Assembly: GCA_964612485.1 (NCBI GenBank)
Contig: CAZTFF010000023.1
Location: forward strand, 11,767-75,766
Source: JAFGNV01 sp964612485
GTDB lineage: Bacteria; Chloroflexota; Anaerolineae; 4572-78; J111
Reading direction: 5' to 3'
Length of the DNA: 64,000 nucleotides
Shown here piece by piece: positions 9,214-18,405 of the stretch. Under the pieces are notes generated by a model. That model did not search any database, was not told the origin of the DNA, and was given only the letters and a program-made list of their open reading frames with translations. Made by a program: the position numbers and the translations under genes. Numbering within the stretch: position 1 is the first letter of the stretch; the number at the start of each line of letters is the position of its first letter.

Positions 9214-9624
9214 TCAAACAAAAGATGAAACAGGTTTATGGTGGTGAATAAAATTGATAATATCGCCGGTGGTTGTACCGGGACCAAAGACGCCGTGTAT
9301 GCCTAATTGCTGCAATGGCTCAATATCCTCTTCTGGAATAATGCCGCCCATAATAATCAAAACATCGTCCAGATCATTTGCTTTCAGATAGCTTACAATT
9401 TTAGGGGCCAGAGTCATGTGCGCGCCGGATAAGATGGATAATCCTACCACGTCAACATCTTCTTGCAGCGCGGCTTCGGCGATCATTTCCGGGGTTTGAC
9501 GCAACCCGGTGTAAATCACCTCCATCCCGGCATCACGCAGGGCGCGGGCCACAATTTTGGCTCCTCGATCGTGCCCGTCCAGGCCGGGCTTGGCTACTAA
9601 TACTCTGATTTTTCGTCCGGTCAT
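9214..9624 (-). CDS. mcmA2: Methylmalonyl-CoA mutase C-terminal (B12-binding) subunit
   Basis: A 136-aa stand-alone cobalamin-binding domain, the small partner of the split methylmalonyl-CoA mutase that interconverts methylmalonyl-CoA and succinyl-CoA. The base-off/His-on motif DxHxxG is present as DGHDRG in KPGLDGHDRGAKIVA, followed by VVGLSILSGAH and IIMGGIIPEED, all standard for this family. The start is ATG 9624 (MTGRKIRVLVAK) with AGGA 11 nt upstream; the in-frame 5' extension to 9675 is not family-like. The large catalytic subunit is not in the window. It has its own promoter. Confidence 0.9.
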   Translation of the reverse strand: MTGRKIRVLVAKPGLDGHDRGAKIVARALRDAGMEVIYTGLRQTPEMIAEAALQEDVDVVGLSILSGAHMTLAPKIVSYLKANDLDDVLIIMGGIIPEEDIEPLQQLGIHGVFGPGTTTGDIINFIHHHKPVSSFV

Positions 9625-9687
9625 GCAAATTTCATCCTGCTGTGATCGCGACCATCTCACAATAACGGCAATCATATGATGATCGCT

Positions 9688-9717
9688 ATTATACCTGAGT
9701 CACCCCAAAAATGTAAA
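9688..9717 (-). promoter_or_regulatory. Promoter upstream of the B12-binding mutase subunit
   Basis: On the minus strand TTTACA (9712-9717) and TATAAT (9688-9693) are 18 bp apart, 64 nt before the chosen ATG at 9624. Confidence 0.55.
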
Positions 9718-9758
9718 AATCAGGCAGATTGCTTTCAACTAGCGGCCTGCCGGCGCTC

Positions 9759-11042
9759 CTATTTTTGCTCCTGCATGGTTCGTAAAGCGGCGATCAGCCG
9801 GTCCACTTCTGCCCGGGTATTGTAGTGGGCCAGCCCCACCCGCACCATTCCGCCGGATTCTTCCACCCCCAACCGTTCGGTGACGCTCAGGGCGTAATAG
9901 TGGCCGTCCCACACAAAGATTGATTGTTCGCCCAGATAGGCGGCAATTTGCTGGGGGGTAAATTCATCCATTCTAAAGGCAAGCGTAGGGCAGCGCTCGT
10001 TGAATTCTTCGGGATTGGTGATGCCGTAGATCGTGACGCCTGGAATTTGTTGAATTTGTTCGATCAAATAAGTAAACAACGGGCGTTCGTAAGCGGCAAC
10101 GGCCAGCATGGCCTGTTTTAATAGCTTGCGCCGCCCCTCGTACCGGGTAAGATCAGCAGCAAACGCCGTGCCGTACGCCTGGCCCAGGGCGGCCAGATAA
10201 TCAACCGCCGCTGTAATACCGTTGATCGCTTCGTGATTCTGGGTGCCGGTTTCAAATTTATGGGGCGGATTGGGGTCGGCGGGGCGAACTTTGTAGGCCG
10301 GCAGCGCGTCTAAAATATCCAGCCGCCCCCACAAAACCCCGGCGTGCGGGCCAAAAAATTTGTAGGGCGAGCAGACCAGAAAATCGCAGCCCAGCGATTG
10401 CACGTCGATGGGGCCATGGGGCGCGTAATGAACGGCATCCACCCAGAGCCAGGCTCCCACGTTGCGAGTAAGGGCGGCAATCCGGCCAATGGGGTTGATG
10501 GTTCCCACCGCGTTAGAGGCGTAGCCCACCGCCACCAGTTTGGTTCTATCGGTTAGCAGCGAGGCCAGGTGTTCCAGGTCCAGCCGGCAATCTTCAACCT
10601 CAAAATCGGCCTGCTTTATTTCGACGCCCTGCTCTTCCATCGCCCGCCAGGGCGCAATATTGGCATCGTGATCCAACCGCGTCACCACAATCTCATCGCC
10701 GGGTTTGAGGGTGCGGCCAATGGCGCGGCTCAGGTTAAAGGTAAGGCTGGTCATATTGGGACCAAAAACAATTTCTTGAGTCGCATTGGCATTGAGAAAA
10801 TCGGCCATGGCGGCGCGGGCGGATTCTACCATGGCATCGCTGCGGCGGCTGGTGACAAAATGGCCGTCGTGATTGGCATTGGCGGTGATCAAAGAATCGG
10901 CAATGGCATCAATAACCGTTTGAGGCACCTGGGTGCCGCCGGGGCCGTCAAAATAAACATAGGGGCGTCCCTGCTCATCGGTTTGTTGCAGCGCCGGAAA
11001 TTGGCTGCGCAGCAGCGAAAGATCGGGGATTGATTCAGTCAT
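9759..11042 (-). CDS. Cysteine-desulfurase-like PLP aminotransferase (class V)
   Basis: A 427-aa fold-type I PLP enzyme. Seen: the Schiff-base lysine context FLVCSPYKFFGPHAG, the PLP-phosphate and ring contacts VTRLDHDANIAPW and WVDAVHYAPHG, and the carboxylate-binding ETGTQNHEAI. The sequence matches the cysteine desulfurase-like (VC1184-type) subgroup, whose substrate is not settled, rather than IscS or SufS; no SUF or ISC scaffold genes are nearby. The start is ATG 11042, with AGGAG 8 nt upstream; a GTG 9 nt further up overlaps this ribosome binding site and is less likely. Confidence 0.85.
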   Translation of the reverse strand: MTESIPDLSLLRSQFPALQQTDEQGRPYVYFDGPGGTQVPQTVIDAIADSLITANANHDGHFVTSRRSDAMVESARAAMADFLNANATQEIVFGPNMTSLTFNLSRAIGRTLKPGDEIVVTRLDHDANIAPWRAMEEQGVEIKQADFEVEDCRLDLEHLASLLTDRTKLVAVGYASNAVGTINPIGRIAALTRNVGAWLWVDAVHYAPHGPIDVQSLGCDFLVCSPYKFFGPHAGVLWGRLDILDALPAYKVRPADPNPPHKFETGTQNHEAINGITAAVDYLAALGQAYGTAFAADLTRYEGRRKLLKQAMLAVAAYERPLFTYLIEQIQQIPGVTIYGITNPEEFNERCPTLAFRMDEFTPQQIAAYLGEQSIFVWDGHYYALSVTERLGVEESGGMVRVGLAHYNTRAEVDRLIAALRTMQEQK

Positions 11043-11119
11043 GGTGGTCACTCCTGAGGAATAATATTATCGGATGCGGGGGGCAGACAGTACCGCCCCT
11101 ACTGAATTACGGGTGCAAT

Positions 11120-12094
11120 TTACATCTTTTGCCCATAGGAAGCAGCCCCCAGCAGGGCGGCTTTGGGATTGAGGATCACGTAAACCGGAACCTGGAAGAG
11201 TATTTCGGCCATGCGGCCCTTGTTGGTAAAGGCGTTCATAAAAATGCCTTCTTTTAGTTTGTTTAAAATTCGCGGGGGGATTCCGCCGCCCAGGTAAACG
11301 CCGCCGGTGGCCATCACCTTGAGGGCCAGGTTGCCGGCTTCCGCGCCCAAAATCGCCACAAACATGTTCAGCGTTTCCCGGCACAACTCGCACGAACCGG
11401 ACAGCCCGGCCTGGATGATAGTGGGCGTAGGGTCGGCTACCTGGGAGATGGCGGCGGCCAGCCCGGGATTTTCCGGGGCAACGCCCATGTGTTTCAGGGC
11501 ATTGTAAATATTGGGGATGCCGCTGCCCGAACAGACTCTCTCGTAGCTGATGTTATTGAATTTACTTTGCAGGTGGCGCATCATTTCCAGTTGAACAGCA
11601 TTTTTTGGCCCAAAATCGGCGTGCCCGCCTTCCGAGGCCAGCACATAGTATTGCTCATCGCTTTGCGCAAATAAAACCGCTTCGCCCAGGCCGGTGCCGG
11701 GTGCAACAATGGCTTTATTGCCCACGACCTCTACTTGCGGATCATTGAGGGCTTGAAAATTTTCCGGGGAGAGGTGTAGCACGGCATAGCCAATGGCTTC
11801 CAGATCGTTGAGCAATTTTACCCGGTCGATGTCCAGGGTCTGGCTGAGGGAGGTTTCCGTCATCACCCAGGGCAGGTTGGTTATTTTTGATTTACCCTTC
11901 ACTACCGGTCCGGCCACGCCAAACACAGCTTTATTGACGGCGACTTCATCATTGCCCAAAAATTCATGCGCTACCGCTTCTAAACTGGCGTAATCACCGC
12001 TTTTAAAGGTGTCTTCTCGGATCGGCTCAATGCTTTCATCATCAAAAAGGGCTAAATTTGTTTTGGTGCCCCCAATATCTCCGGCAAGCAGCAT
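11120..12094 (-). CDS. glk: Glucokinase
   Basis: A 324-aa ATP-dependent glucokinase, phosphorylating glucose at the entry to glycolysis. Seen: the ATP phosphate loop LLAGDIGGTKTNLAL at the N-terminus, GVAGPVVKGKSKITNLPW, the catalytic base context LLNDLEAIGYAV, VAPGTGLGEAVLF and ASEGGHADFGP. The length is that of the bacterial glucokinase family, not a ROK kinase, and there is no N-terminal helix-turn-helix. ATG 12094 has AGGA 8 nt upstream. It lies downstream of ppk1 in the same direction but behind a probable terminator. Confidence 0.92.
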   Translation of the reverse strand: MLLAGDIGGTKTNLALFDDESIEPIREDTFKSGDYASLEAVAHEFLGNDEVAVNKAVFGVAGPVVKGKSKITNLPWVMTETSLSQTLDIDRVKLLNDLEAIGYAVLHLSPENFQALNDPQVEVVGNKAIVAPGTGLGEAVLFAQSDEQYYVLASEGGHADFGPKNAVQLEMMRHLQSKFNNISYERVCSGSGIPNIYNALKHMGVAPENPGLAAAISQVADPTPTIIQAGLSGSCELCRETLNMFVAILGAEAGNLALKVMATGGVYLGGGIPPRILNKLKEGIFMNAFTNKGRMAEILFQVPVYVILNPKAALLGAASYGQKM

Positions 12095-12159
12095 AGTTTT
12101 TTTCCTGACGTTTCTATTTCAGAATTTTTCGCCTAGATTGTAACGCAAAAATAACAAAT

Positions 12160-12186
12160 CCCCAAGTTTCATAAGAACCCTTGGGG
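12160..12186 (-). terminator. Probable rho-independent terminator of ppk1
   Basis: CCCCAAG (12160-12166) pairs with CTTGGGG (12180-12186) around a 13-nt loop. On the minus strand the hairpin is followed by a T-rich tail ending in TTTTT. It lies between the end of ppk1 and the start of glk. Confidence 0.5.
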
Positions 12187-12208
12187 AAAATTGTTACACG
12201 CCAGCCGT

Positions 12209-14356
12209 TTACCGGCTTTTGGCCCACTCCATCAGCTCTGTCTGGCTATCGCGAGGCTCGTTGTCGCCGGGAGACAGATCGGTGTAACTGCCGTCGGCCC
12301 GCAGGATACGGGCATTGATATTATCGGCCATAGAAATCTTGAGCATGTCCAACAACTCTTGCTTGATCGCCAGGTCTTCAATGGGAAACAGGGTTTCGAT
12401 GCGGCGGTTCAGGTTGCGCGGCATCAGATCGGCGGACCCCAGGTAAATGTCGGGGTTATCGCCATTGTGGAAGTAATAGATGCGAGAATGTTCCAAAAAA
12501 CGGCCCACAATGCTGATGACCCGGACATTGTCGCTAAGATTGGGGATGCTGGGGCGCAGGCCGCAGATGCCTCGCACCAGCAGTTCTATCTGAACCCCCG
12601 CCTGCGAGGCCCGGTAGAGGTGACGGATGATGTTGGCGTCGATCAGAGAATTCATCTTGAAGATCAACCGGGCCGGTTTACCTTTTTTGGCCCATTTTAT
12701 TTCTCGCTCAATGAGCGAGATCAATCTTTTTCGCATGGTCAGGGGCGCTACCAGGAATTTCTTGTAATCTTCTTTTTTAGAGTAGCCGGTCAGGGCGTTG
12801 AAAAGATCCGTGGCGTCATCGCCAAATTCCGGTTTGCAGGTAAAGAGTCCAAGGTCGGTGTAGATGTTAGCGGTTACGGCGTTGTAATTGCCGGTTGACA
12901 GATGCACGTACCGCCGAATCCGGTCTTCATCGCGGCGCACTACCAGAGAGATTTTGGAGTGGGTTTTGAGGCTGGCAAAACCGTAAACCACGTGAACCCC
13001 CACCCGCTCCAACGCGCGCGCCCAGACAATGTTACTTTCCTCATCAAACCGAGCTTTGAGTTCTACCAGGGCGGAAACCTGCTTGCCGTTTTCGCTGGCT
13101 TCCATCAGCGCCTGGACCACCGGCGAATTGCTGCCGGCGCGGTAAAGGGTTTGTTTGATGGCCAATACTTTTGGATCGCGCGATGCGGCTTTGAGAAAAT
13201 CTACCACCGGCACAAAGGAGTGATAGGGGTGGTGCAGCAGAATATCACCGTCCCGAATGGCATCGAAAATTTCCTGCCGGGTTTCCAGGTTGCGCAGCCG
13301 GGGGTGGATGCTGGGTAGATAGGGCGGGTCTTTCAGATCGGGCCGGTTGACTTTCAGCAGGCTCATCAAACCGCTGATGCCCAGCGGGCCTTTGCTCTGG
13401 TAAATGTCTTCCGGCCTCACATCCAGGTTGCTGGCCAGCAGTTGCACCACGTGGTCCGGCGTGCCCTGGGCCACCGTCAGCCGGACCACAAAGCCAAAGC
13501 GGCGGCGGCGGACGGTGGCTTCCATAGCCTCCAGCAGGTCCGAGGCTTCGTCGGCCTCAATTTCCAGGTCGGCGTTGCGGGTAATGCGGAAGGGAAAGGC
13601 TTCCACAATATCATAGCCGGGGAATAACTCGGCCAGATTATTATTTACTAAATCTTCCAGCCAGACATAACGGTAAACATATTTGCCGTCGCCTTTGGCC
13701 CGTTTTACCGGAACCAGCCGGGGCAGCGTACTGGGCACTTTTATCCGGGCAAAAGAGGTGGCGCCGGTCTGGGAGTCGCGCACAAACACGGCCAGGTTCA
13801 GGCTGAGGCTGGAAATATGGGGAAACGGACGTCCGGGGTCAAACGCCAGCGGGGTCAGCACCGGAAAGATCTCATCCCGAAAATATTCGTTGAGCGCGTC
13901 TTTTTGCGATTTGTTCAGCTCTTTGTAGCGGTGGAGGTGAATGTCGGCGTCGCGGAGACGGGCGTGAATTTCCCGGTAGCAGCGGTACATCACCTGGAGA
14001 TTGGCGCGGACCTTTTTTCGGATGGCGGCCAGTTGTTCAACCGGCGTCAGCCCATCGGCGGGCGCGGTGGTGACTCCGGCGGTGGCTTGCTGCATCAGGC
14101 CGGCCACGCGCACCATAAAAAATTCATCCATATTGGAACTGTAGATTGCCAGAAATTTAGCGCGTTCCAGAATGGGGTTAGACTCGTCCTCGGCTTCTTC
14201 CAGCACGCGGCGGTTGAATTCCAGCAGGCTTAATTCCCGATTGATGAATAAAGCCGGGTCGTTCAGATCATATTCCGGTGTTTCGGTTGGAGTTGTGTCT
14301 GACTTTGAGTCTACGGATGCCAAAATCTTTTGTTCCAATGTAGGCGATACACTCAT
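12209..14356 (-). CDS. ppk1: Polyphosphate kinase 1
   Basis: A 715-aa polyphosphate kinase that reversibly polymerises the gamma-phosphate of ATP into polyphosphate. Seen: the N-terminal domain start FINRELSLLEFNRRVLEEA, SSNMDEFFMVRVAGL, the first catalytic histidine region LHHPYHSF, YVHLSTGNYNAVTANIYTD, and the C-terminal region with IYYFHNG, GSADLMPRNLNRRIE. The length is close to the usual 690-720 aa. The start is ATG 14356 with GGAG 6 nt upstream; the TTG at 14368 overlaps that site. It lies 89 nt after a receiver-domain gene in the same direction, with which it may be cotranscribed. Confidence 0.95.
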   Translation of the reverse strand: MSVSPTLEQKILASVDSKSDTTPTETPEYDLNDPALFINRELSLLEFNRRVLEEAEDESNPILERAKFLAIYSSNMDEFFMVRVAGLMQQATAGVTTAPADGLTPVEQLAAIRKKVRANLQVMYRCYREIHARLRDADIHLHRYKELNKSQKDALNEYFRDEIFPVLTPLAFDPGRPFPHISSLSLNLAVFVRDSQTGATSFARIKVPSTLPRLVPVKRAKGDGKYVYRYVWLEDLVNNNLAELFPGYDIVEAFPFRITRNADLEIEADEASDLLEAMEATVRRRRFGFVVRLTVAQGTPDHVVQLLASNLDVRPEDIYQSKGPLGISGLMSLLKVNRPDLKDPPYLPSIHPRLRNLETRQEIFDAIRDGDILLHHPYHSFVPVVDFLKAASRDPKVLAIKQTLYRAGSNSPVVQALMEASENGKQVSALVELKARFDEESNIVWARALERVGVHVVYGFASLKTHSKISLVVRRDEDRIRRYVHLSTGNYNAVTANIYTDLGLFTCKPEFGDDATDLFNALTGYSKKEDYKKFLVAPLTMRKRLISLIEREIKWAKKGKPARLIFKMNSLIDANIIRHLYRASQAGVQIELLVRGICGLRPSIPNLSDNVRVISIVGRFLEHSRIYYFHNGDNPDIYLGSADLMPRNLNRRIETLFPIEDLAIKQELLDMLKISMADNINARILRADGSYTDLSPGDNEPRDSQTELMEWAKSR

Positions 14357-14445
14357 AATCTTCTCCAAACGTGGGATCTAATTTTTAGAAGCAACCGGAC
14401 GGATTCTCTGGCGCTGAGAGAAAGACAGGAAATTTATTGAGGTTG

Positions 14446-14808
14446 TTATTGCACGTAGTTTTTAACCTTGTCGATCAAATCGGTCAAGATTAAACTTTTG
14501 GAAACAAGTTCGGCGGCCCCAACATCCAGCGCCCGTTTGGCCTGGTCGCCTTTGGTATAGGCAGACAGCACCAGAATGGGAATATTTTTGGTTGTTTCAT
14601 TCTTCTTTAAATGCCAGATAGCTGTGGCCCCGTCCATCACGGGCATCATTAAATCCATAATAATGAGGGCCGGTTGATGTTCTACAGCCATTTCCACCCC
14701 TTTTTGCCCGTTGGCCGCTTCCAGAACCCGGTATCCGGCCCGGATGAGGGCCAGTCGTAAGAGCATGAGTTGGGTCGGTTCATCATCAACACATAAGATA
14801 GTTTCCAT
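14446..14808 (-). CDS. Stand-alone CheY-like response regulator
   Basis: A 120-aa single receiver domain with no output domain. The acidic pair is in LCVDDEPTQ, the phospho-acceptor is D52 (IIMDLMMPVMDG), the switch serine is in LVLSAYTKGD, and the conserved lysine is in ELVSKSL. Single-domain receivers act in phosphorelays or through protein contacts. No kinase is next to it; the GAF sensor kinase at 31298 lacks a working receiver and is one possible partner, but this is only a guess. Confidence 0.88.
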   Translation of the reverse strand: METILCVDDEPTQLMLLRLALIRAGYRVLEAANGQKGVEMAVEHQPALIIMDLMMPVMDGATAIWHLKKNETTKNIPILVLSAYTKGDQAKRALDVGAAELVSKSLILTDLIDKVKNYVQ

Positions 14809-14851
14809 TAAGAGATCTCCGGTATTCTCGTTTTGGATTTGCTGTTTCTTG

Positions 14852-14881
14852 ATTATACCATATTAATATGTTAACCTACAA
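14852..14881 (-). promoter_or_regulatory. Promoter of the receiver-ppk1 unit
   Basis: On the minus strand TTGTAG (14876-14881) and TATAAT (14852-14857) are 18 bp apart, 44 nt before the receiver start codon. Confidence 0.5.
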
Positions 14882-14941
14882 AGGTACATTATTCCTGCTT
14901 GAAAATTCAACCGTGCGGATAAAATGTTTAAGGCAAAGTGG

Positions 14942-14970
14942 TTGACGTAAGGGTAGCAGGATAGTATAAT
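14942..14970 (+). promoter_or_regulatory. Strong promoter of the kinase-phosphatase-FHA cluster
   Basis: TTGACG (14942-14947), a 17-bp spacer and TATAAT (14965-14970) form a near-consensus sigma-70 promoter. The leader to the TTG start at 15099 is about 120 nt. It diverges from the receiver-gene promoter. Confidence 0.7.
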
Positions 14971-15098
14971 CGGGTAAACGGGTTTTTGATCCTTTCTTGC
15001 CGCTTTATCTCATGCCGCTAAAAATTCTAAATATATTGCATTTCCCAACAGGTATGAATATAATAAAGGGAAGTACAAGTTTTTTCAAGGAGTAAAGG

Positions 15099-17225
15099 TT
15101 GCCTCTCGATACACAAAGGTTCAGTTCAGATAAAAAACCGTCGGATACCGGCGAATTTGATGAAAATATTCTCCCTAAAGGAGCGGTTTTACAGAGTCGC
15201 TATGAAATTGTTAAGGTCTTGGGCGTTGGCGGGATGGGGGCCGTTTATCTGGCTCAAGACCTGCGTTTTACCGGCGTAACCAGAATGTGCGCCGTAAAAG
15301 AAATGATCAGCACCACCCCCGACCCGCACGTGCGCCGGTTAGCCGTACAAAGTTTCGAGCGCGAAGCCAACTTACTGGTCCAACTCCGCCATCCGGGAAT
15401 CCCTGAAATTTACGATTTCTTCACCGAATCCGTTCGCAGTTACCTGGTTATGGAATACGTTGAAGGCGACGACCTGGAAATTGTGCTGGAACAGACCGAA
15501 GGCATGCTCAAAACAGAAACCGTTTTGGAGTGGGCTACCCAAATTTGCGATGTATTGGCCTATTTGCACAGCCAAAATCCGCCCATTGTTTTTAGAGATC
15601 TGAAGCCGGCCAATGTGATGCTGCGCAAGCATAATGCCAAAATCGCCCTGATCGACTTTGGCATTGCCAAGGCGTTTGAAGCCGGGCAAAAAGGCACCAT
15701 GATCGGCACCGAAGGCTACTCGCCGCCGGAACAGTATAAGGGCATTGCCGACCCTCGCGGGGATGTTTACGCCCTGGGCGCCACCCTCCACCATCTGATG
15801 ACCAAACGCGACCCGCGCCTGGAACCCCCCTTCACCTTCCACGAAGAACCGGTCCGGTTGTTAAATCCGGCTGTCTCTGAAGAAATCAGTGACACGATCA
15901 TGAAAGCCCTGGAATATGATCCTGATAAACGCTTTCCCTCGGCGCAGGCATTTAAAGATGCGTTGCACGATGCCTTAAAAGGCATTGGCATCGCGCCTTC
16001 GGCGCCGGCATCGGCCACGCAGGTGTTGCCGGATTCATCCGCCGGAACGCCCCCGCAGGGGAGGCAGGCCGATTCGGGCCGGCAACAACAACCGCCGCCA
16101 CAGCAGCCCTATCCGCAGCAACCGTATCCACAACAACCTTACCCTTATCCGCCCACCCAGGGATACCCGCAACAGCCTTACCCTTATCCCCCGCCCCAGG
16201 GATACCCGCCGCATCCATCAATGACCGGTATGATGGAGGAGGTTGAGCAGGAGCTGGACGACTCCATTTTGCCCATCTGGACATTTAAGGCTGAAGATGA
16301 GATCCGGGGAAAATCGGCGGTTGCCGATGACACAACGCTTTACGTGGGCGTTTATGATAATAATATCTACGCGCTGGACCTGAAAAGCGGCGAATTTCAA
16401 TGGAAATATCCCACCGAGGGCGGAATTGCCGTCAAACCGTTTTTTTACAAAGATCGTTTGATCTTTGGTTCCGAAGATAGAATTGCCTATGCCATCTCAA
16501 CCGGTGGGCGACTCATCTGGACCTGCCCCACCGAAGGCCGCATCCGTTCGTCGGCGATTGTTGAGTTTGATCACGCCTTCTTTGGCTCCGACGACAACCG
16601 TCTTTACGCGGTAAACGCGCAAACAGGCCGGGTCATCTGGCGCTACGAAACAATGGGGCCGATACGCTCCAGCCCCACCCTGGGAGATGAGTTAGTTTTT
16701 GTTGGTTCAGAGGACTCTCACGTCCACGCCGTAGATCTTTCGACCGGCGCTTCGAAATGGAAATTCAGAGCCAACCGGGGCATTACGTCCAGCCCTGTTT
16801 TGTACAATAAAGAACTGCTGGTGGTTGGCTCTTCAGATTGGAACATATACGGCATAGATGCCAAAACCGGCTACTCGGCCTGGCGTATCCGCACCGGCAA
16901 CGCGGTTATCTCCAGCCCGGTTCTGCACGGCGATACGGCTTACGTAGGCTCAACGGATAAAAATCTCTACGCCGTCGAAGTAAAAACAGGCCGAACTTTG
17001 TGGAAGTATGAAGTTGAGTCACCCATTGTCTCCACGCCGGTTGTTACCGAACAGGCTATCTACTTTGGCACCACCGGCGGCGAGGTCATCAGCATTACGC
17101 GAAAGGATAAAAAAGTCCGCTGGAAATTCAAAACAGAAGGGCCGGTAACCTCGTCACCCTTATTGCACGATGGAATTATTTACATCGGTTCAACAGACCA
17201 TAACATATATGCCTTACCGGCTTGA
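15099..17225 (+). CDS. Soluble Ser/Thr protein kinase with PQQ-type beta-propeller sensor
   Basis: A 708-aa Hanks-type kinase. The kinase domain (about residues 30-290) has GVGGMGAVYLA, the ATP lysine in CAVKEM, the catalytic loop FRDLKPANVM (phenylalanine replaces the usual histidine of HRD), DFG in LIDFGIAKAF and the P+1 region GYSPPEQYKG. A linker of Pro/Gln/Tyr repeats (QQPYPQQPYPQQPYPYP) spans about residues 320-375. The C-terminal half is a beta-propeller of about eight PQQ-like blades (repeated LYAVxxxTGxxxWxY). No transmembrane helix is visible, unlike PknB, so it is probably cytoplasmic. The start is TTG with AAGGAG upstream. It heads a cluster with a PP2C phosphatase and an FHA protein. 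Confidence 0.93.
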   Translation: MPLDTQRFSSDKKPSDTGEFDENILPKGAVLQSRYEIVKVLGVGGMGAVYLAQDLRFTGVTRMCAVKEMISTTPDPHVRRLAVQSFEREANLLVQLRHPGIPEIYDFFTESVRSYLVMEYVEGDDLEIVLEQTEGMLKTETVLEWATQICDVLAYLHSQNPPIVFRDLKPANVMLRKHNAKIALIDFGIAKAFEAGQKGTMIGTEGYSPPEQYKGIADPRGDVYALGATLHHLMTKRDPRLEPPFTFHEEPVRLLNPAVSEEISDTIMKALEYDPDKRFPSAQAFKDALHDALKGIGIAPSAPASATQVLPDSSAGTPPQGRQADSGRQQQPPPQQPYPQQPYPQQPYPYPPTQGYPQQPYPYPPPQGYPPHPSMTGMMEEVEQELDDSILPIWTFKAEDEIRGKSAVADDTTLYVGVYDNNIYALDLKSGEFQWKYPTEGGIAVKPFFYKDRLIFGSEDRIAYAISTGGRLIWTCPTEGRIRSSAIVEFDHAFFGSDDNRLYAVNAQTGRVIWRYETMGPIRSSPTLGDELVFVGSEDSHVHAVDLSTGASKWKFRANRGITSSPVLYNKELLVVGSSDWNIYGIDAKTGYSAWRIRTGNAVISSPVLHGDTAYVGSTDKNLYAVEVKTGRTLWKYEVESPIVSTPVVTEQAIYFGTTGGEVISITRKDKKVRWKFKTEGPVTSSPLLHDGIIYIGSTDHNIYALPA

Positions 17226-17241
17226 TTGAGACGTTTCCAGA

Positions 17242-17319
17242 ACCCTCTCCCCAAGGGAGGCGGCGAAATCCCCCTCCTTTGGGGAGAGAGCCTTTCCTCT
17301 GGAAAGGTTAGGAGAGGGT
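17242..17319. repeat. Short palindromic intergenic element
   Basis: A 78-bp element bounded by ACCCTCTCC (17242-17250) and its exact reverse complement (17311-17319). An inner perfect hairpin CCTTTCC-tct-GGAAAGG lies at 17291-17307. It sits between the kinase and the phosphatase gene and could act as an mRNA-processing or attenuation hairpin. It looks like a non-coding mobile or REP-like element. Confidence 0.6.
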
Positions 17320-17450
17320 CAGAAATACTTGCACCTGTTCTAAATATGAGCCAGAATTTTTTAGAATCGATTTTTGGCAGCAAGTATCACCTTTTGCCAA
17401 ACGCTTTCGAGGGGATTTCCTGAATCTACCAGGCCGGCAGGTTAAAACTC

Positions 17451-18365
17451 ATGAATTTTTTGCGCAAGCTCTTTTCACAATCCAAAACTGAACCTGTAGA
17501 CGTTTCTGAACCTATACCAGAACCTGAACCGGTTGCGGTTGAAACACCCGTGCAGCCCAAAATATCGGGGGCAGGCGCTATTTTCACACTTCCACCCGGA
17601 TTGCACGTAGGAAAATTAACAAATGTAGGCCAGGTCCGCGAACGCAACGAAGACTCTTTGTATACCCTTCAATCCTTCGTCCAATACGATTACGGCGAGG
17701 AGCTGTTTGGCCTCTTTATTGTAGCCGATGGGATGGGGGGGCACCAACAAGGCGATGTGGCCAGTTCGGTGGCGGCGCGAGCCACGGCCAAATACATTCT
17801 CAAAGAGATTTATTTAAGCGGTTTGGTAAGCGACAATAAAACACCGCGCCCACCGATCAACGAGGTATTGGTTTCAGCCGTAGAGCATGCCAATACGGTT
17901 GTCCAGGAGGCTGCCCCGGAAGGAGGCACAACCTTGACAGCAGCCCTGATTATGGGTAATAATGCTTATGTCGCCCATATCGGCGACACGCGGGCCTATT
18001 TCATCGATAGGCAAACCATCAAACAGATCACTGAGGACCATTCTTTGGCCCAGCGACTGAAAGATATTGGTCAGGCTACATCAGAACAAGTTGCGCAGGT
18101 TGAACACGTTCTCTACCGGGCCATTGGTCAGGGAGGAGATATAGAGGTTGACACCTATATTCAGCATCTGCCTCCCGGCGCTTCGCTGCTCCTCTGTAGC
18201 GATGGACTTTGGAAAGAAATTGAAGATCATGCCGCGCTCAAAAACATTATGAATACGTCGGATTCTCCGCAGCAAGCCTGCGAGCAGTTGGTGGACCTGG
18301 CCAATAAAAATGGCGGCAAAGATAACATCACCGGTATTATTGCTTCGATGGGTTTAGAAAATTAA
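17451..18365 (+). CDS. PP2C-family protein phosphatase
   Basis: A 304-aa metal-dependent Ser/Thr phosphatase, the likely antagonist of the kinase upstream. After an acidic N-terminal stretch of about 45 residues the PP2C motifs appear in order: RNEDSLY, VADGMGGHQQGDVAS, GGTTLTAALI, AHIGDTRAYF, TEDHSLA, LCSDGLWKEI and KDNITGIIA. The metal-binding aspartates are all present. No membrane helix. The gene is separated from the kinase by the 225-nt repeat-bearing gap and is followed after 40 nt by the J-domain/vWA gene. Confidence 0.93.
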   Translation: MNFLRKLFSQSKTEPVDVSEPIPEPEPVAVETPVQPKISGAGAIFTLPPGLHVGKLTNVGQVRERNEDSLYTLQSFVQYDYGEELFGLFIVADGMGGHQQGDVASSVAARATAKYILKEIYLSGLVSDNKTPRPPINEVLVSAVEHANTVVQEAAPEGGTTLTAALIMGNNAYVAHIGDTRAYFIDRQTIKQITEDHSLAQRLKDIGQATSEQVAQVEHVLYRAIGQGGDIEVDTYIQHLPPGASLLLCSDGLWKEIEDHAALKNIMNTSDSPQQACEQLVDLANKNGGKDNITGIIASMGLEN

Positions 18366-18405
18366 TGGGGCACGTCGTCGCTGCCCTTTAACGAAAGTTG
18401 CGCCC

